Origin: Verrucomicrobiota bacterium
GTDB lineage: Bacteria; Verrucomicrobiota; Verrucomicrobiia; Opitutales; UBA2995
Length of the DNA: 11,015 bases
Assembly (NCBI GenBank): GCA_027297085.1
Contig: JAPUIL010000772.1
Location: 1-11,015, forward strand
Direction of reading: 5' to 3'
Part shown: positions 1-5,943 of the stretch, in pieces
Layout: every line of letters starts with the position of its first letter
How positions within the stretch are numbered: the first letter of the stretch is position 1
Program-made: the position numbers and the translations under genes
The notes under the pieces: model-generated
Database searches by the model: none
Seen by the model: the letters and a program-made list of their open reading frames with translations, nothing else
Told to the model about the DNA's origin: nothing

Positions 1-386
1 TCTGCGTCTCTCCTGTTGTCAGGGACATCCTCGATATTACTCGAAAGCGGAATTTCCGAGAGAAGTGTATTCTTTGAGTCATCAAAAATCTTAAACGCAA
101 AAATACCGACTAATCCCAGTACGAGACATGCCGCCGCCGCATTGATCCACATCGGAAACCTCAGAATCTTTTTCTCCTTCGGCTGTATCGCCGTGCGAAC
201 GCGTTCTTTTTGTTCTTCGGTTAGCGCCTCCTTGTCGTCCTGCGCTTTGAGCTCGGCTTTTAGGTTGTCTGCGAAAGTTTGCAGGGAAGCAAACTCGTCG
301 TTCGCTTCGGGGTTAATGGATTGGGTTTCTTCTTCGCCAAGGGCTTTGGCGGTAAATCTTGGGTCGTTTGGGTCTAGGTGATTCAT
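1..386 (-). CDS. Single-pass membrane protein partnered with the ECF sigma factor (partial; anti-sigma-like or VWA/YfbK-type)
   Basis: I translated the minus strand from the ATG at 386-384; about 128 residues are visible and the C-terminus lies outside the window. The first ~75 residues are charged and soluble, opening MNHLDPNDPRFTAKALGEEE. One hydrophobic segment follows at about residues 79-99 (WINAAAACLVLGLVGIFAF), then a polar stretch leaving the membrane. A cytoplasmic N-terminus, one membrane helix and position directly after a sigma factor fit an anti-sigma factor or sigma-associated sensor. The N-terminal pattern also resembles Verrucomicrobiota/Planctomycetota proteins that carry a YfbK-like von Willebrand A domain further on; that domain would be beyond the window edge. 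The start sits one base after the sigma factor stop (TAA-C-ATG) with an AGGAA Shine-Dalgarno about 7 bases upstream, so the two are almost certainly co-transcribed and translationally coupled. Seen: ORF, membrane helix, spacing. Inferred: function. Confidence 0.7.
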   Translation of the reverse strand, partial: MNHLDPNDPRFTAKALGEEETQSINPEANDEFASLQTFADNLKAELKAQDDKEALTEEQKERVRTAIQPKEKKILRFPMWINAAAACLVLGLVGIFAFKIFDDSKNTLLSEIPLSSNIEDVPDNRRDA

Positions 387-387
387 G

Positions 388-933
388 TTAATTTCCTGCC
401 AAGGTTGATTGTTCGAGGGTTTCCCATTGTTGTTTCAGGGATCGGACGGCCTGATGTAGGATGTAGCCTACGTTGGTGACAGTGAGGCCGGTGACTTCAG
501 CGATTTCCTGGTAGCTAAAATCCTGTTGGAATTTTAGTCGGACCAGTTCTCGTTGGCGGTTGGGGAGGGTATCGACCATTTCAAACAGCGAAGTGATTGC
601 TTCACGTTTTCGCTGTTCCTGGGGGTGGCTTTCTGCCGGGTTTTGCTGGACGCTGATGGTGTCCAGATCATCTATGTGACTCATGCGTTTTTCCTTTCTT
701 AGCATATTCAGACACTGATTTCGCACGACGCGGAAGAGCCAAGGTAGCAAGTGATCCCTGACTTTATCAGGAGATTGCTTGCAGAGCTTTATAAATGCTT
801 CCTGCACGGCATCCCGGGCTTGGTCACCATCACGAAGGATTTGTTGGGCGTAGCGGATTAGCGCGGATTGGTGGTCTTCCATCGCTTCCCGCACCCAGGT
901 CCACTGGCTATCAGTGGCAACTTCAGGCGGCAT
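388..933 (-). CDS. RNA polymerase sigma factor, sigma-70 family (ECF type)
   Basis: 181 residues, the usual size of an ECF sigma factor. Region 2 spans about residues 23-83 (LIRYAQQILRDGDQARDAVQ, then PWLFRVVRNQCLNMLRKEKR), including the helix that recognises the -10 element. A linker follows (84-110), then region 4 at about 112-167, with the helix-turn-helix starting YQEIAEVTGLTVTNVGYI that binds the -35 element. No region 1.1 or region 3 is seen. The ATG at 933 has no clear Shine-Dalgarno. An internal ATG at residue 18 (MEDHQSAL) keeps both domains and is preceded by GGGAAG at very short spacing, so the N-terminus is uncertain. The following gene encodes a membrane protein one base downstream, the usual sigma/regulator pair. 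The upstream DNA carries an inverted repeat that could be its operator. The regulon cannot be read from this sequence. Confidence 0.93.
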   Translation of the reverse strand: MPPEVATDSQWTWVREAMEDHQSALIRYAQQILRDGDQARDAVQEAFIKLCKQSPDKVRDHLLPWLFRVVRNQCLNMLRKEKRMSHIDDLDTISVQQNPAESHPQEQRKREAITSLFEMVDTLPNRQRELVRLKFQQDFSYQEIAEVTGLTVTNVGYILHQAVRSLKQQWETLEQSTLAGN

Positions 934-937
934 GGTC

Positions 938-979
938 TATCGGTGTTGGGGTTATCATCTAGAAAGCTAACACCTGATA
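938..979. promoter_or_regulatory. Inverted repeat upstream of the sigma factor gene
   Basis: TATCGGTGTT at 938-947 and AACACC-t-GATA at 969-979 are inverted copies (10 pairs with one bulged base) around a 21-base spacer. The left arm begins 5 bases from the sigma factor start codon. No T-tract directly follows either arm, so it does not look like a terminator. It could be an operator or a 5'-UTR hairpin controlling sigma factor expression. The role is inferred from position only. Confidence 0.35.
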
Positions 980-1013
980 CGCGGGTTTTCTTAGGTACGG
1001 ATTAAAAAAAGTT

Positions 1014-1817
1014 TTATCTGCGCTGTCTAATGACTTCGTAAAGGACTGCAGCTGTAGCTGCTCCGACATTCAACGAATCAGCCTGGCCATGCATGGGGAG
1101 TCTTATTTTCTGGGTGCAGTTCTGTATCCAGAAATCGGTTAATCCGTCCTTTTCGCTTCCCATTACGATAGCCGATGGGCCGGTGAATGAGGCGTCGTAA
1201 TGAAGACAATCCGTTGCCGGAGTGGTGGCATAGGAATGAATATTGGAGGAGTTTAGATAATCTAGAGTTTCAGGCGCTGTTGCCACGACGGTGGGTACTT
1301 TGAACACCACTCCCGCCGAAGTGCGGATGACATTGGGGTTAAAGAGGTCGGTAACTGGATCGTTGAGGATAAGGGCATCCACGCCTGCGGCATCGGCCGT
1401 ACGCAGGATAGTGCCGAGATTGCCTGGTTTTTCGAGAGATTCCAGAACAAGGAGCAGAGGCGTGGATGAGAGCTCCAGGGTATCCAGGGTTTTTTGAAAA
1501 GTGTTACAAACGGCCAGAAAACCGTCCGGGTGTTCCCGATAGGAGCAATGTTCAAATACCTGTTTGGCCAAGTAAACCACGGGCGTACTCGACTGCAGGA
1601 GTTGCTGATGTAATGCCTCAGATACTTCTCCATGTTTAAAGAATTCTTGGCAGAGCATGATTTGAGTGGCTTCCAGACCTGCCGCCAGGCCCCGTTCCAA
1701 CTCGCGTTCGCCTTCCAGCAGAAATTGACCTTCCTTGTCGCGATTGCGTTTCTGGCTTAGCCCTTTGACGCGCTTTATGCGTGGGTTTTGCAGGCTGTCG
1801 ATGGTGGTCAGTGGCAT
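1014..1817 (-). CDS. TrmH/SpoU family RNA 2'-O-ribose methyltransferase
   Basis: 267 residues from the ATG at 1817. The enzyme would transfer a methyl group from S-adenosylmethionine to a ribose 2'-OH in rRNA or tRNA. An N-terminal substrate-binding region (about 1-105, with the typical opening ITSL-like TTIDSLQNPRIKRVKGL and FLLEGERELER) precedes a SPOUT catalytic domain. The three SPOUT motifs are present: ESLEKPGNLGTILRTADAAG (about 126-145, with N133 and R139), IVMGSEKDGL (217-226), and IRLPMHGQADSLNVGAATA (238-256, with the conserved S-L-N). The knotted fold is thus complete. An in-frame TTG at 1850 would add 11 residues, but the family normally starts close to the 'SLxNPxIK' motif, so I prefer the ATG. 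It is transcribed away from the TrmA-like gene across a short divergent region. The exact RNA target cannot be told from sequence alone. Confidence 0.93.
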   Translation of the reverse strand: MPLTTIDSLQNPRIKRVKGLSQKRNRDKEGQFLLEGERELERGLAAGLEATQIMLCQEFFKHGEVSEALHQQLLQSSTPVVYLAKQVFEHCSYREHPDGFLAVCNTFQKTLDTLELSSTPLLLVLESLEKPGNLGTILRTADAAGVDALILNDPVTDLFNPNVIRTSAGVVFKVPTVVATAPETLDYLNSSNIHSYATTPATDCLHYDASFTGPSAIVMGSEKDGLTDFWIQNCTQKIRLPMHGQADSLNVGAATAAVLYEVIRQRR

Positions 1818-1826
1818 GAGGCGGAC

Positions 1827-1872
1827 AATCGGGTATTGATTCGCTGGCAAGCTAGGGGTTCACTTCCCGATT
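1827..1872. promoter_or_regulatory. Divergent intergenic region of two RNA methyltransferase genes, with 7-bp inverted repeat
   Basis: The 67 bases between the two divergent starts must hold both promoters. AATCGGG (1827-1833) and CCCGATT (1866-1872) are perfect inverted copies placed near the two ends. I could not pick out convincing -35/-10 pairs. The repeat may be chance or a shared operator. Confidence 0.2.
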
Positions 1873-1884
1873 TTAAAGCATTTT

Positions 1885-3108
1885 ATGGCTAAAGCACCGA
1901 GAGGATTTCGAGAGGGGAAATTTGACTATCACGAAGAAGTGGACGTGGTAATCGATAACTTAACCAATCTGGGTCAGGGCGTTGGCCGGATCGATGGCTG
2001 GGTTGTAATGGTGCCCTTTGCCCTGCCCGGTGAACGAGTGCGGGCGCGGGTATACCGTAACCATGCCAACTATTCGGATGCAGATCTGGTAGAGGTTCTC
2101 GAACCCTCTCCGGATCGAGTGGAACCGCGCTGCAAATTATTCGGATTGTGTGGAGGTTGCCAGTATCAGAATTTAAACTACGAGAGTCAGTTGACCTATA
2201 AATCCCGCCAGGTTCAGGAATTGGTGGATCGTCAGCTAGAGGGTAATTATCCGGTGCAGCCCGCAATTGGATCTCCGCAACCCTATGGCTATCGTTCCAA
2301 ATTGACGCCGCATTTTCAAAAGCCACGAGAAGGACGGGATTTTCGAATCGGATTTTTGGAGGCCGGGCGACGCAATCGGTTAGTGGATGTTGAGCAATGC
2401 CCGATAGCGACCAAGGGAATCAATGAAGCCTTGCCGAAAACCAGGCAAACCGTGTTCGATAATACGAGAAATTACAAAAATGGTGCTACCGTATTATTGC
2501 GGGATGTGGAAGAAGGAGTAATCACCGATTACCAGGCCATAGTAACCGAGGTTGTTGGTGATTTGGTATTTCGGTTTAAGGCCAGTGAGTTTTTTCAGAA
2601 CAATCCATTTATTTTACCCCTTTTGGCTGATTATGTCCTTGAACAGGCAAAGGAGGCGGGAGTCAGATATTTTTTGGATACTTATTGTGGTTCTGGATTG
2701 TTTGCACTTTCTGCCGGGAGGTATTTTGACCAGGCAGTGGGTATCGAGATCAGTGAAAAGTCGGTTGAGTATGCGCGCAATAACGCTGAGCTGAATGGGT
2801 TAGCGAATTGCGAATTTCAGGTGGGTGATGCGGCTCATTTATTCGAGCTGGTTCAATTTTCGGCCCATGAAACGGTGGTGGTGGTGGATCCGCCCCGGAA
2901 AGGATGCAGCGATGAGTTCCTGAACCAGTTGTTTACCTATGGTCCTGTAAGAGTGGTATACGTCAGCTGCGATCCAGCCACGCAAATGCGGGATTTGAGT
3001 AAGTTTATCGAGGCCGGGTATGAAATAACCAAACTTCAGCCATTCGACTTATTTCCGCAGACCCGGCACATTGAGAATGTGGCGACCCTGGTAAAAACGG
3101 AAATTTGA
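1885..3108 (+). CDS. TrmA/RumA-family RNA (uracil-C5)-methyltransferase
   Basis: 407 residues. Class I SAM-dependent enzyme that makes 5-methyluridine in rRNA or tRNA. An N-terminal TRAM RNA-binding domain covers about residues 14-72. Iron-sulfur cluster ligands are visible as C83, C89, C92 (CKLFGLCGGC) and C172 (VEQCPIA), as in the RumA/RlmD group. The catalytic domain has the substrate motif FQNNP (237-241), the SAM-binding segment LDTYCGSGLF (264-273), DPPRKG (335-340), the nucleophile C362 in VSCDPATQ, and the proposed general base E397 in RHIENV. All key residues are present, so it should be active. The family splits into 23S rRNA (RlmD/RlmC-like) and tRNA (TrmA) enzymes; the TRAM domain and Fe-S cluster favour an rRNA target, but this is inference. 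The ATG at 1885 has no Shine-Dalgarno; I keep it because the TRAM domain begins soon after. Confidence 0.95.
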   Translation: MAKAPRGFREGKFDYHEEVDVVIDNLTNLGQGVGRIDGWVVMVPFALPGERVRARVYRNHANYSDADLVEVLEPSPDRVEPRCKLFGLCGGCQYQNLNYESQLTYKSRQVQELVDRQLEGNYPVQPAIGSPQPYGYRSKLTPHFQKPREGRDFRIGFLEAGRRNRLVDVEQCPIATKGINEALPKTRQTVFDNTRNYKNGATVLLRDVEEGVITDYQAIVTEVVGDLVFRFKASEFFQNNPFILPLLADYVLEQAKEAGVRYFLDTYCGSGLFALSAGRYFDQAVGIEISEKSVEYARNNAELNGLANCEFQVGDAAHLFELVQFSAHETVVVVDPPRKGCSDEFLNQLFTYGPVRVVYVSCDPATQMRDLSKFIEAGYEITKLQPFDLFPQTRHIENVATLVKTEI

Positions 3109-3128
3109 GACTGAATCTTTTTGTAAAA

Positions 3129-3156
3129 ACCGTGGGTCAAAACGGTATCGCCTTTT
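3129..3156 (+). terminator. Weak candidate terminator after the TrmA-like gene
   Basis: ACCGT (3129-3133) and ACGGT (3142-3146) form a 5-bp stem with an 8-base loop. A short TTTT run lies at 3153-3156, but it is 6 bases from the stem. The stem is short and the T-run weak, so this is only a possible terminator. Confidence 0.25.
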
Positions 3157-3210
3157 AAGTCGAAAGGGTCTAAAAGAGAATTCCTTTCTTAACCTCAATC
3201 GTTACCAATC

Positions 3211-3326
3211 ATGAAAAAACTTACTGTGTAATTATACTCTCAGTTTTCTCGCTTAGCCTGGTTTTACCTGATTCAGGTGCTCTAAACTTGTTATTCCCCG
3301 GTGCTTGTGTCGGGGTTGCTGACTGA
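3211..3326 (+). pseudogene. Broken signal-peptide fragment, likely 5' part of a decayed secreted Hcp-like gene
   Basis: Read directly, the ATG at 3211 gives MKKLTV and then stops. If the run of six A after the ATG (3214-3219) had seven, the frame continues as MKKTYC then VIILSVFSLSLVLPDSGA, then LNLLFPGACVGVAD, before TGA at 3324. That is a textbook signal peptide: two lysines, a hydrophobic core of about 15, and a small-residue cleavage site ending G-A. The remaining bases up to 3434 have stops in all three forward frames. The C-terminal half of an Hcp-like domain is open from 3435 on, so I read this as the eroded 5' end of the same gene. A one-base sequencing error in the A-tract would explain only the first break. 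Confidence 0.5.
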
Positions 3327-3482
3327 TTTTCGAGGGGGTCAAACCTTCAATCCCGCATTGGCATGCACGATTGCAAGGAATGTCCCCGACGCCGGCCTTG
3401 CTTCGATAATTTATCAATAAACTGCTTAACTTAGTGCCATTCTAGTCAATCTCAACGTGGGAAACATGCCGGTGTAAGACTG

Positions 3483-3842
3483 GTGTCTGGCGACCTAAAA
3501 CTGACGAAGCGTGTTGATAAAGCTTCGCCCAAGTTGCAGGAAATGGCCGACTCTGGCGGAGAATTTGAAGAAATTACTTTGGAGAAAGATGGCGTGACCT
3601 ATCTGCTGTCGGATGTGAAGGTTACCTCCGTCAAAAGAAAGGGCATGCAGGAAGTAGTCAATTTACGGTATGCATCTTTGAAGCAAGTTGCTACGACCAG
3701 GGCTGGTGGTGCCAATCACAATACAACCCGCTCGAACAAAACAGCCACAACACGGGCTGATGATCACAATTCCTCCCGGGGAAACAAGACATCTGCCTCA
3801 GGGGCGGATTGCAATAGCAGCCGGTCGAATAACTCCAATTAA
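3483..3842 (+). CDS. Hcp-family (T6SS tube-like) protein, C-terminal half only, with repeat tail; probably part of a pseudogene
   Basis: The open frame runs from after a TAG at 3432-3434 to TAA at 3842; GTG at 3483 is the first plausible start and gives 119 residues, but it has no clear Shine-Dalgarno. Residues 2-66 match the second half of the Hcp fold: SGDLKLTKRVDKASPKLQEM (the 'T-K-x-x-D-K-A-S-P-K-L' signature), then EEITLEKDGVTYLLSDVKVT and EVVNLRYASLK. A full Hcp domain is about 130-160 residues, so roughly half is missing. The codons before the GTG read SSQSQRGKHAGVRL, which also looks Hcp-like, showing that the homology extends past the nominal start. Residues 71-119 are an Asn/Ser/Thr/Arg-rich tail made of three degenerate repeats. 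No T6SS genes are nearby; with the upstream signal-peptide fragment it looks like a secreted Hcp-like protein rather than a T6SS tube. Its stop overlaps that of the SDR gene. Confidence 0.55.
   Translation: MSGDLKLTKRVDKASPKLQEMADSGGEFEEITLEKDGVTYLLSDVKVTSVKRKGMQEVVNLRYASLKQVATTRAGGANHNTTRSNKTATTRADDHNSSRGNKTSASGADCNSSRSNNSN
3693..3839 (+). repeat. Three degenerate tandem repeats encoding T-T-R-A-x-x-H-N-S-S-R-S-N-K
   Basis: Unit 1 (3693-3746) encodes TTRAGGANHNTTRSNKTA, unit 2 (3747-3794) TTRADDHNSSRGNKTS, unit 3 (3795-3839) ASGADCNSSRSNNSN. The units are 18, 16 and 15 codons and differ at many silent positions, so the duplication is old and the amino-acid pattern has been kept. The function of this polar tail is unknown. 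Confidence 0.7.
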
Positions 3843-4729
3843 GGGTTCGGAACGACCATTTCGACCAACTGATCTTTAAAGGGCGCCGGTTCAGTTTGTA
3901 CCCGCGCTTTTAGTTTGGAGCAGTCGAGAGTCAGGTTCTTGGGGCGGTCTTTGAATTCAGGGAAATCCGCGGACAGCGTTTTTTGCAGCAGATCATCGGG
4001 TACACCCAGCTTCCTTGCAATGTGTTGTCCAAGCTCCCATCTATTGAGTTGATCAGCCCCTGCCCAATGAAATAGTCCATGGATATCGGGATTTTGAATG
4101 AGCTCTACCGTGAGGTCGGCCACATTGCTTACGGACACTGGTTGTCTCCATTCATCTTCGAAGTGTTTCGTGGATTCTCCGATCTTCCAGGATAACCACA
4201 GCGCTTCGTGCATTGAGCGCTTTCCGGATAGACTATTTCCCGTTAGCAGTGGAAGTCGAATCACGACCGAGGTGTTGGGGCTTATATCTTGTACCCGTTT
4301 TTCGGATTCGAGCTTATGTTCGCCGTAAAGGTTCTTTGGATGAGTTGAGTCGTTTTCCGAGTAGTTGCCGGACTTACCATCGAATACCATGTCCGTCGAA
4401 TAGTGGATGAGGTGAATGCCTTCTTGAGCTGCATACCGGGCGAGTTCATTAGGAAGGATCACATTGAGGGCGTGGGATAACTGCGGATGAATCTGGCAAG
4501 TAGCCGGCACAGAAAGAGCGGCGGCATTTACGATGACCTGTGGACCTATATTGGAAAGGGTATTTGTCAATTCGCCTGAAGTAGATAAATCCAAATTATG
4601 GATACGAAGGCCATCCATCTGGACCGGCAATTGATTTACTGTACCATGGACTCCCCACCCCTTCCTCAGAAAAGCTTTAGCAAGTGCGTGACCGAGTAAG
4701 CCGGACGCGCCTGTAAGGAAAATGGTCAT
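3839..4729 (-). CDS. RmlD-like SDR family oxidoreductase (sugar-nucleotide reductase type)
   Basis: 296 residues, the normal size for the RmlD/dTDP-4-dehydrorhamnose reductase subgroup of extended short-chain dehydrogenases. The NAD(P)-binding motif GASGLLG lies at residues 7-13, NAAALSVPATCQ at 68-79, the catalytic S/T in HYSTDMVFDG (109-118), and Y135-xxx-K139 in YGEHKLESEK. The C-terminal segment DRPKNLTLDCSKLK (261-274) matches the family ending 'RPxxLxLxxxK'. It probably reduces a keto-sugar or related substrate using NAD(P)H; the true substrate is not determined, and no rmlABC genes are adjacent. It stands alone on the minus strand, divergent from hisC and convergent with the Hcp-like fragment, with which it shares the stop-codon palindrome TTAA. 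Confidence 0.88.
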   Translation of the reverse strand: MTIFLTGASGLLGHALAKAFLRKGWGVHGTVNQLPVQMDGLRIHNLDLSTSGELTNTLSNIGPQVIVNAAALSVPATCQIHPQLSHALNVILPNELARYAAQEGIHLIHYSTDMVFDGKSGNYSENDSTHPKNLYGEHKLESEKRVQDISPNTSVVIRLPLLTGNSLSGKRSMHEALWLSWKIGESTKHFEDEWRQPVSVSNVADLTVELIQNPDIHGLFHWAGADQLNRWELGQHIARKLGVPDDLLQKTLSADFPEFKDRPKNLTLDCSKLKARVQTEPAPFKDQLVEMVVPNP

Positions 4730-4747
4730 ATAGAAATACCGTAATTT

Positions 4748-4775
4748 TTGCGTTTGAGTTATGGGATTATATACT
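4748..4775 (+). promoter_or_regulatory. Sigma-70 promoter for hisC (TTGCGT-N16-TATACT)
   Basis: TTGCGT (4748-4753) and TATACT (4770-4775) are 16 bases apart. The -10 matches the consensus at 5 of 6 positions, the -35 at 3 of 6. Transcription would begin near 4782, downstream of or at the TTG (4748) and ATG (4781) alternatives, so this promoter favours the ATG at 4808 as the hisC start. Confidence 0.5.
4766..4771 (-). promoter_or_regulatory. -10 element for the SDR gene (TATAAT on the minus strand)
   Basis: A perfect TATAAT reads on the minus strand, 36 bases before the SDR start codon. No good -35 lies at 16-18 bases. It overlaps the opposite-strand -10 of hisC by two bases. Confidence 0.4.
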
Positions 4776-4807
4776 ACCCAATGCGAGGCCTATTGTTGAA
4801 GTCGAAA

Positions 4808-5920
4808 ATGTCTACGGCCAAAATCAGTTATACGGATCTGGTAAATCCTATTGTGCTCAAGCAGCCGGTATACGAACCGGGAAAGCCTATCGAATTGGTG
4901 GCTCGCGAGTTCGGTCTGGATCCGGATGAGACGATCAAGCTGGCATCGAATGAGAATCCATTGGGTGTCTCCCCGCAGGCACTGGAAGCAGTTCGGGGTT
5001 TTTTGAACCGGTCCTACTTGTATCCCGATGGGGGTTGCTATCTTTTGCGGCAGAAGCTTTCCCAAAAGATGGGCTTGGAGCCTGAGCAGTTGGTATTCGG
5101 AAATGGTTCGAATGAGGTGATGGAACTGATTGGGCATGCTTTTTTTCAGCCAGGTGATGAAGTCGTAATGGGAGAGCAGGCATTTATTGTCTATAAACTG
5201 GTTACCCTCCTTTTTCAGGCCACGCCGATTGAAGTGCCTCTTGTTGACTTTACGCACGATTTGAAGGCGATGCGTGAGGCGATCACCGGACGGACGAAGG
5301 CTGTATGTTTACCCTGCCCCAACAATCCGACCGGAACGCTTAATCCTGCGGACGAGGTTTTGGAGTTCGTGCGTTCGCTGCCGGAGCACGTGATTTTTGT
5401 TTTAGATGAAGCCTATGCCGAGTATCTGGAGGATCCAGTCGATCTTCGTTCGCTCATTGCCGAGGGAAGAAAAATTATTTGCACGCGCACCTTCTCGAAG
5501 ATCTATGGCCTGGCCGGTTTTCGGATTGGCTACGGATATTGCAGTGCGGAATGTGCAACCCTGCTGAATCGTGTGCGTGAACCTTTTAACGTGAATGCCA
5601 TTGCCCAGGTGGCCGCGGTTGCTGCTTTGGATGATGAGGACTTTGTCGAGGCGAGTCGCCGGTGTAACAAGGCCGGACTCACACAAATTATCGATTTTTG
5701 CAAAGGGCGTCAAATAAGCTATGTCCCAAGTTGTGGAAACTTTATCTTGGTCCAGGTTGGTGACGGAGCCCGAGTGTTTCAGTCGCTGCAAGAAGTGGGG
5801 GTGATTGTCCGTCCCATGGCTCCCTATGGATTTCCAGACTACCTGCGCATATCGATTGGGACAGGGTCGCAGAATTTAAGGATGATTGAAGCGTTGCAAA
5901 ATGCGCTTGGGTTTTCCTAA
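4808..5920 (+). CDS. hisC: Histidinol-phosphate aminotransferase
   Basis: 370 residues from the ATG at 4808, the usual HisC length. PLP-dependent class I/II aminotransferase that converts imidazole-acetol phosphate and glutamate to histidinol phosphate in histidine biosynthesis. Visible: LASNENPLG near the N-terminus (substrate/PLP contact), the LYPDGGCYLLR segment, PCPNNPTGT (N173), LDEAYAEY (D200, Y203), the PLP lysine K231 in TFSKIYGLAGFRIGYG with R239 after it, and the substrate arginine in YLRISIGT (R347). In-frame TTG (4748) and ATG (4781) starts would add 20 or 9 residues with no family match and lie at or before the likely transcription start. No other his genes are near. Some HisC-like enzymes act on aromatic amino acids instead, so the substrate is probable, not proven. 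A CNNM-type gene follows after 23 bases. Confidence 0.93.
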   Translation: MSTAKISYTDLVNPIVLKQPVYEPGKPIELVAREFGLDPDETIKLASNENPLGVSPQALEAVRGFLNRSYLYPDGGCYLLRQKLSQKMGLEPEQLVFGNGSNEVMELIGHAFFQPGDEVVMGEQAFIVYKLVTLLFQATPIEVPLVDFTHDLKAMREAITGRTKAVCLPCPNNPTGTLNPADEVLEFVRSLPEHVIFVLDEAYAEYLEDPVDLRSLIAEGRKIICTRTFSKIYGLAGFRIGYGYCSAECATLLNRVREPFNVNAIAQVAAVAALDDEDFVEASRRCNKAGLTQIIDFCKGRQISYVPSCGNFILVQVGDGARVFQSLQEVGVIVRPMAPYGFPDYLRISIGTGSQNLRMIEALQNALGFS

Positions 5921-5931
5921 AATCCTAGCAT

Positions 5932-5937
5932 GAAGGA
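5932..5937 (+). promoter_or_regulatory. Shine-Dalgarno of the CNNM/CorC gene
   Basis: GAAGGA ends six bases before the GTG at 5944 and decides that unusual start codon. It is one of few clear ribosome binding sites in this window. Confidence 0.6.
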
Positions 5938-5943
5938 TTTGGA

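Noticed and set aside
16..381. Plus-strand open frame opposite the sigma-associated membrane protein
   Set aside because: The minus-strand reading has a clean membrane helix, a Shine-Dalgarno and coupling to the sigma gene; the plus strand reading is Ser-rich with no such support.
1818..1850. TTG start adding 11 residues to the TrmH-like protein
   Set aside because: Family members start close to the 'SLxNPxIK' motif; the extension has no support.
1889..2326. 145-codon minus-strand open frame inside the TrmA-like gene
   Set aside because: It is the antisense shadow of a gene with all catalytic motifs; its translation has no recognisable domain.
3300..3430. Possible riboswitch or structured RNA with G/C-rich arms (e.g. 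CGGGG with CCCCG)
   Set aside because: Short complementary runs exist but I could not build a consistent multi-helix fold or match a known riboswitch core; decayed coding DNA explains the region better.
4748..4807. TTG (4748) or ATG (4781) starts for hisC
   Set aside because: They lie at or before the predicted transcription start and add residues not typical of HisC.
4790..5257. 155-codon minus-strand open frame opposite hisC
   Set aside because: Antisense to a strongly conserved aminotransferase; no motif, no ribosome binding site.
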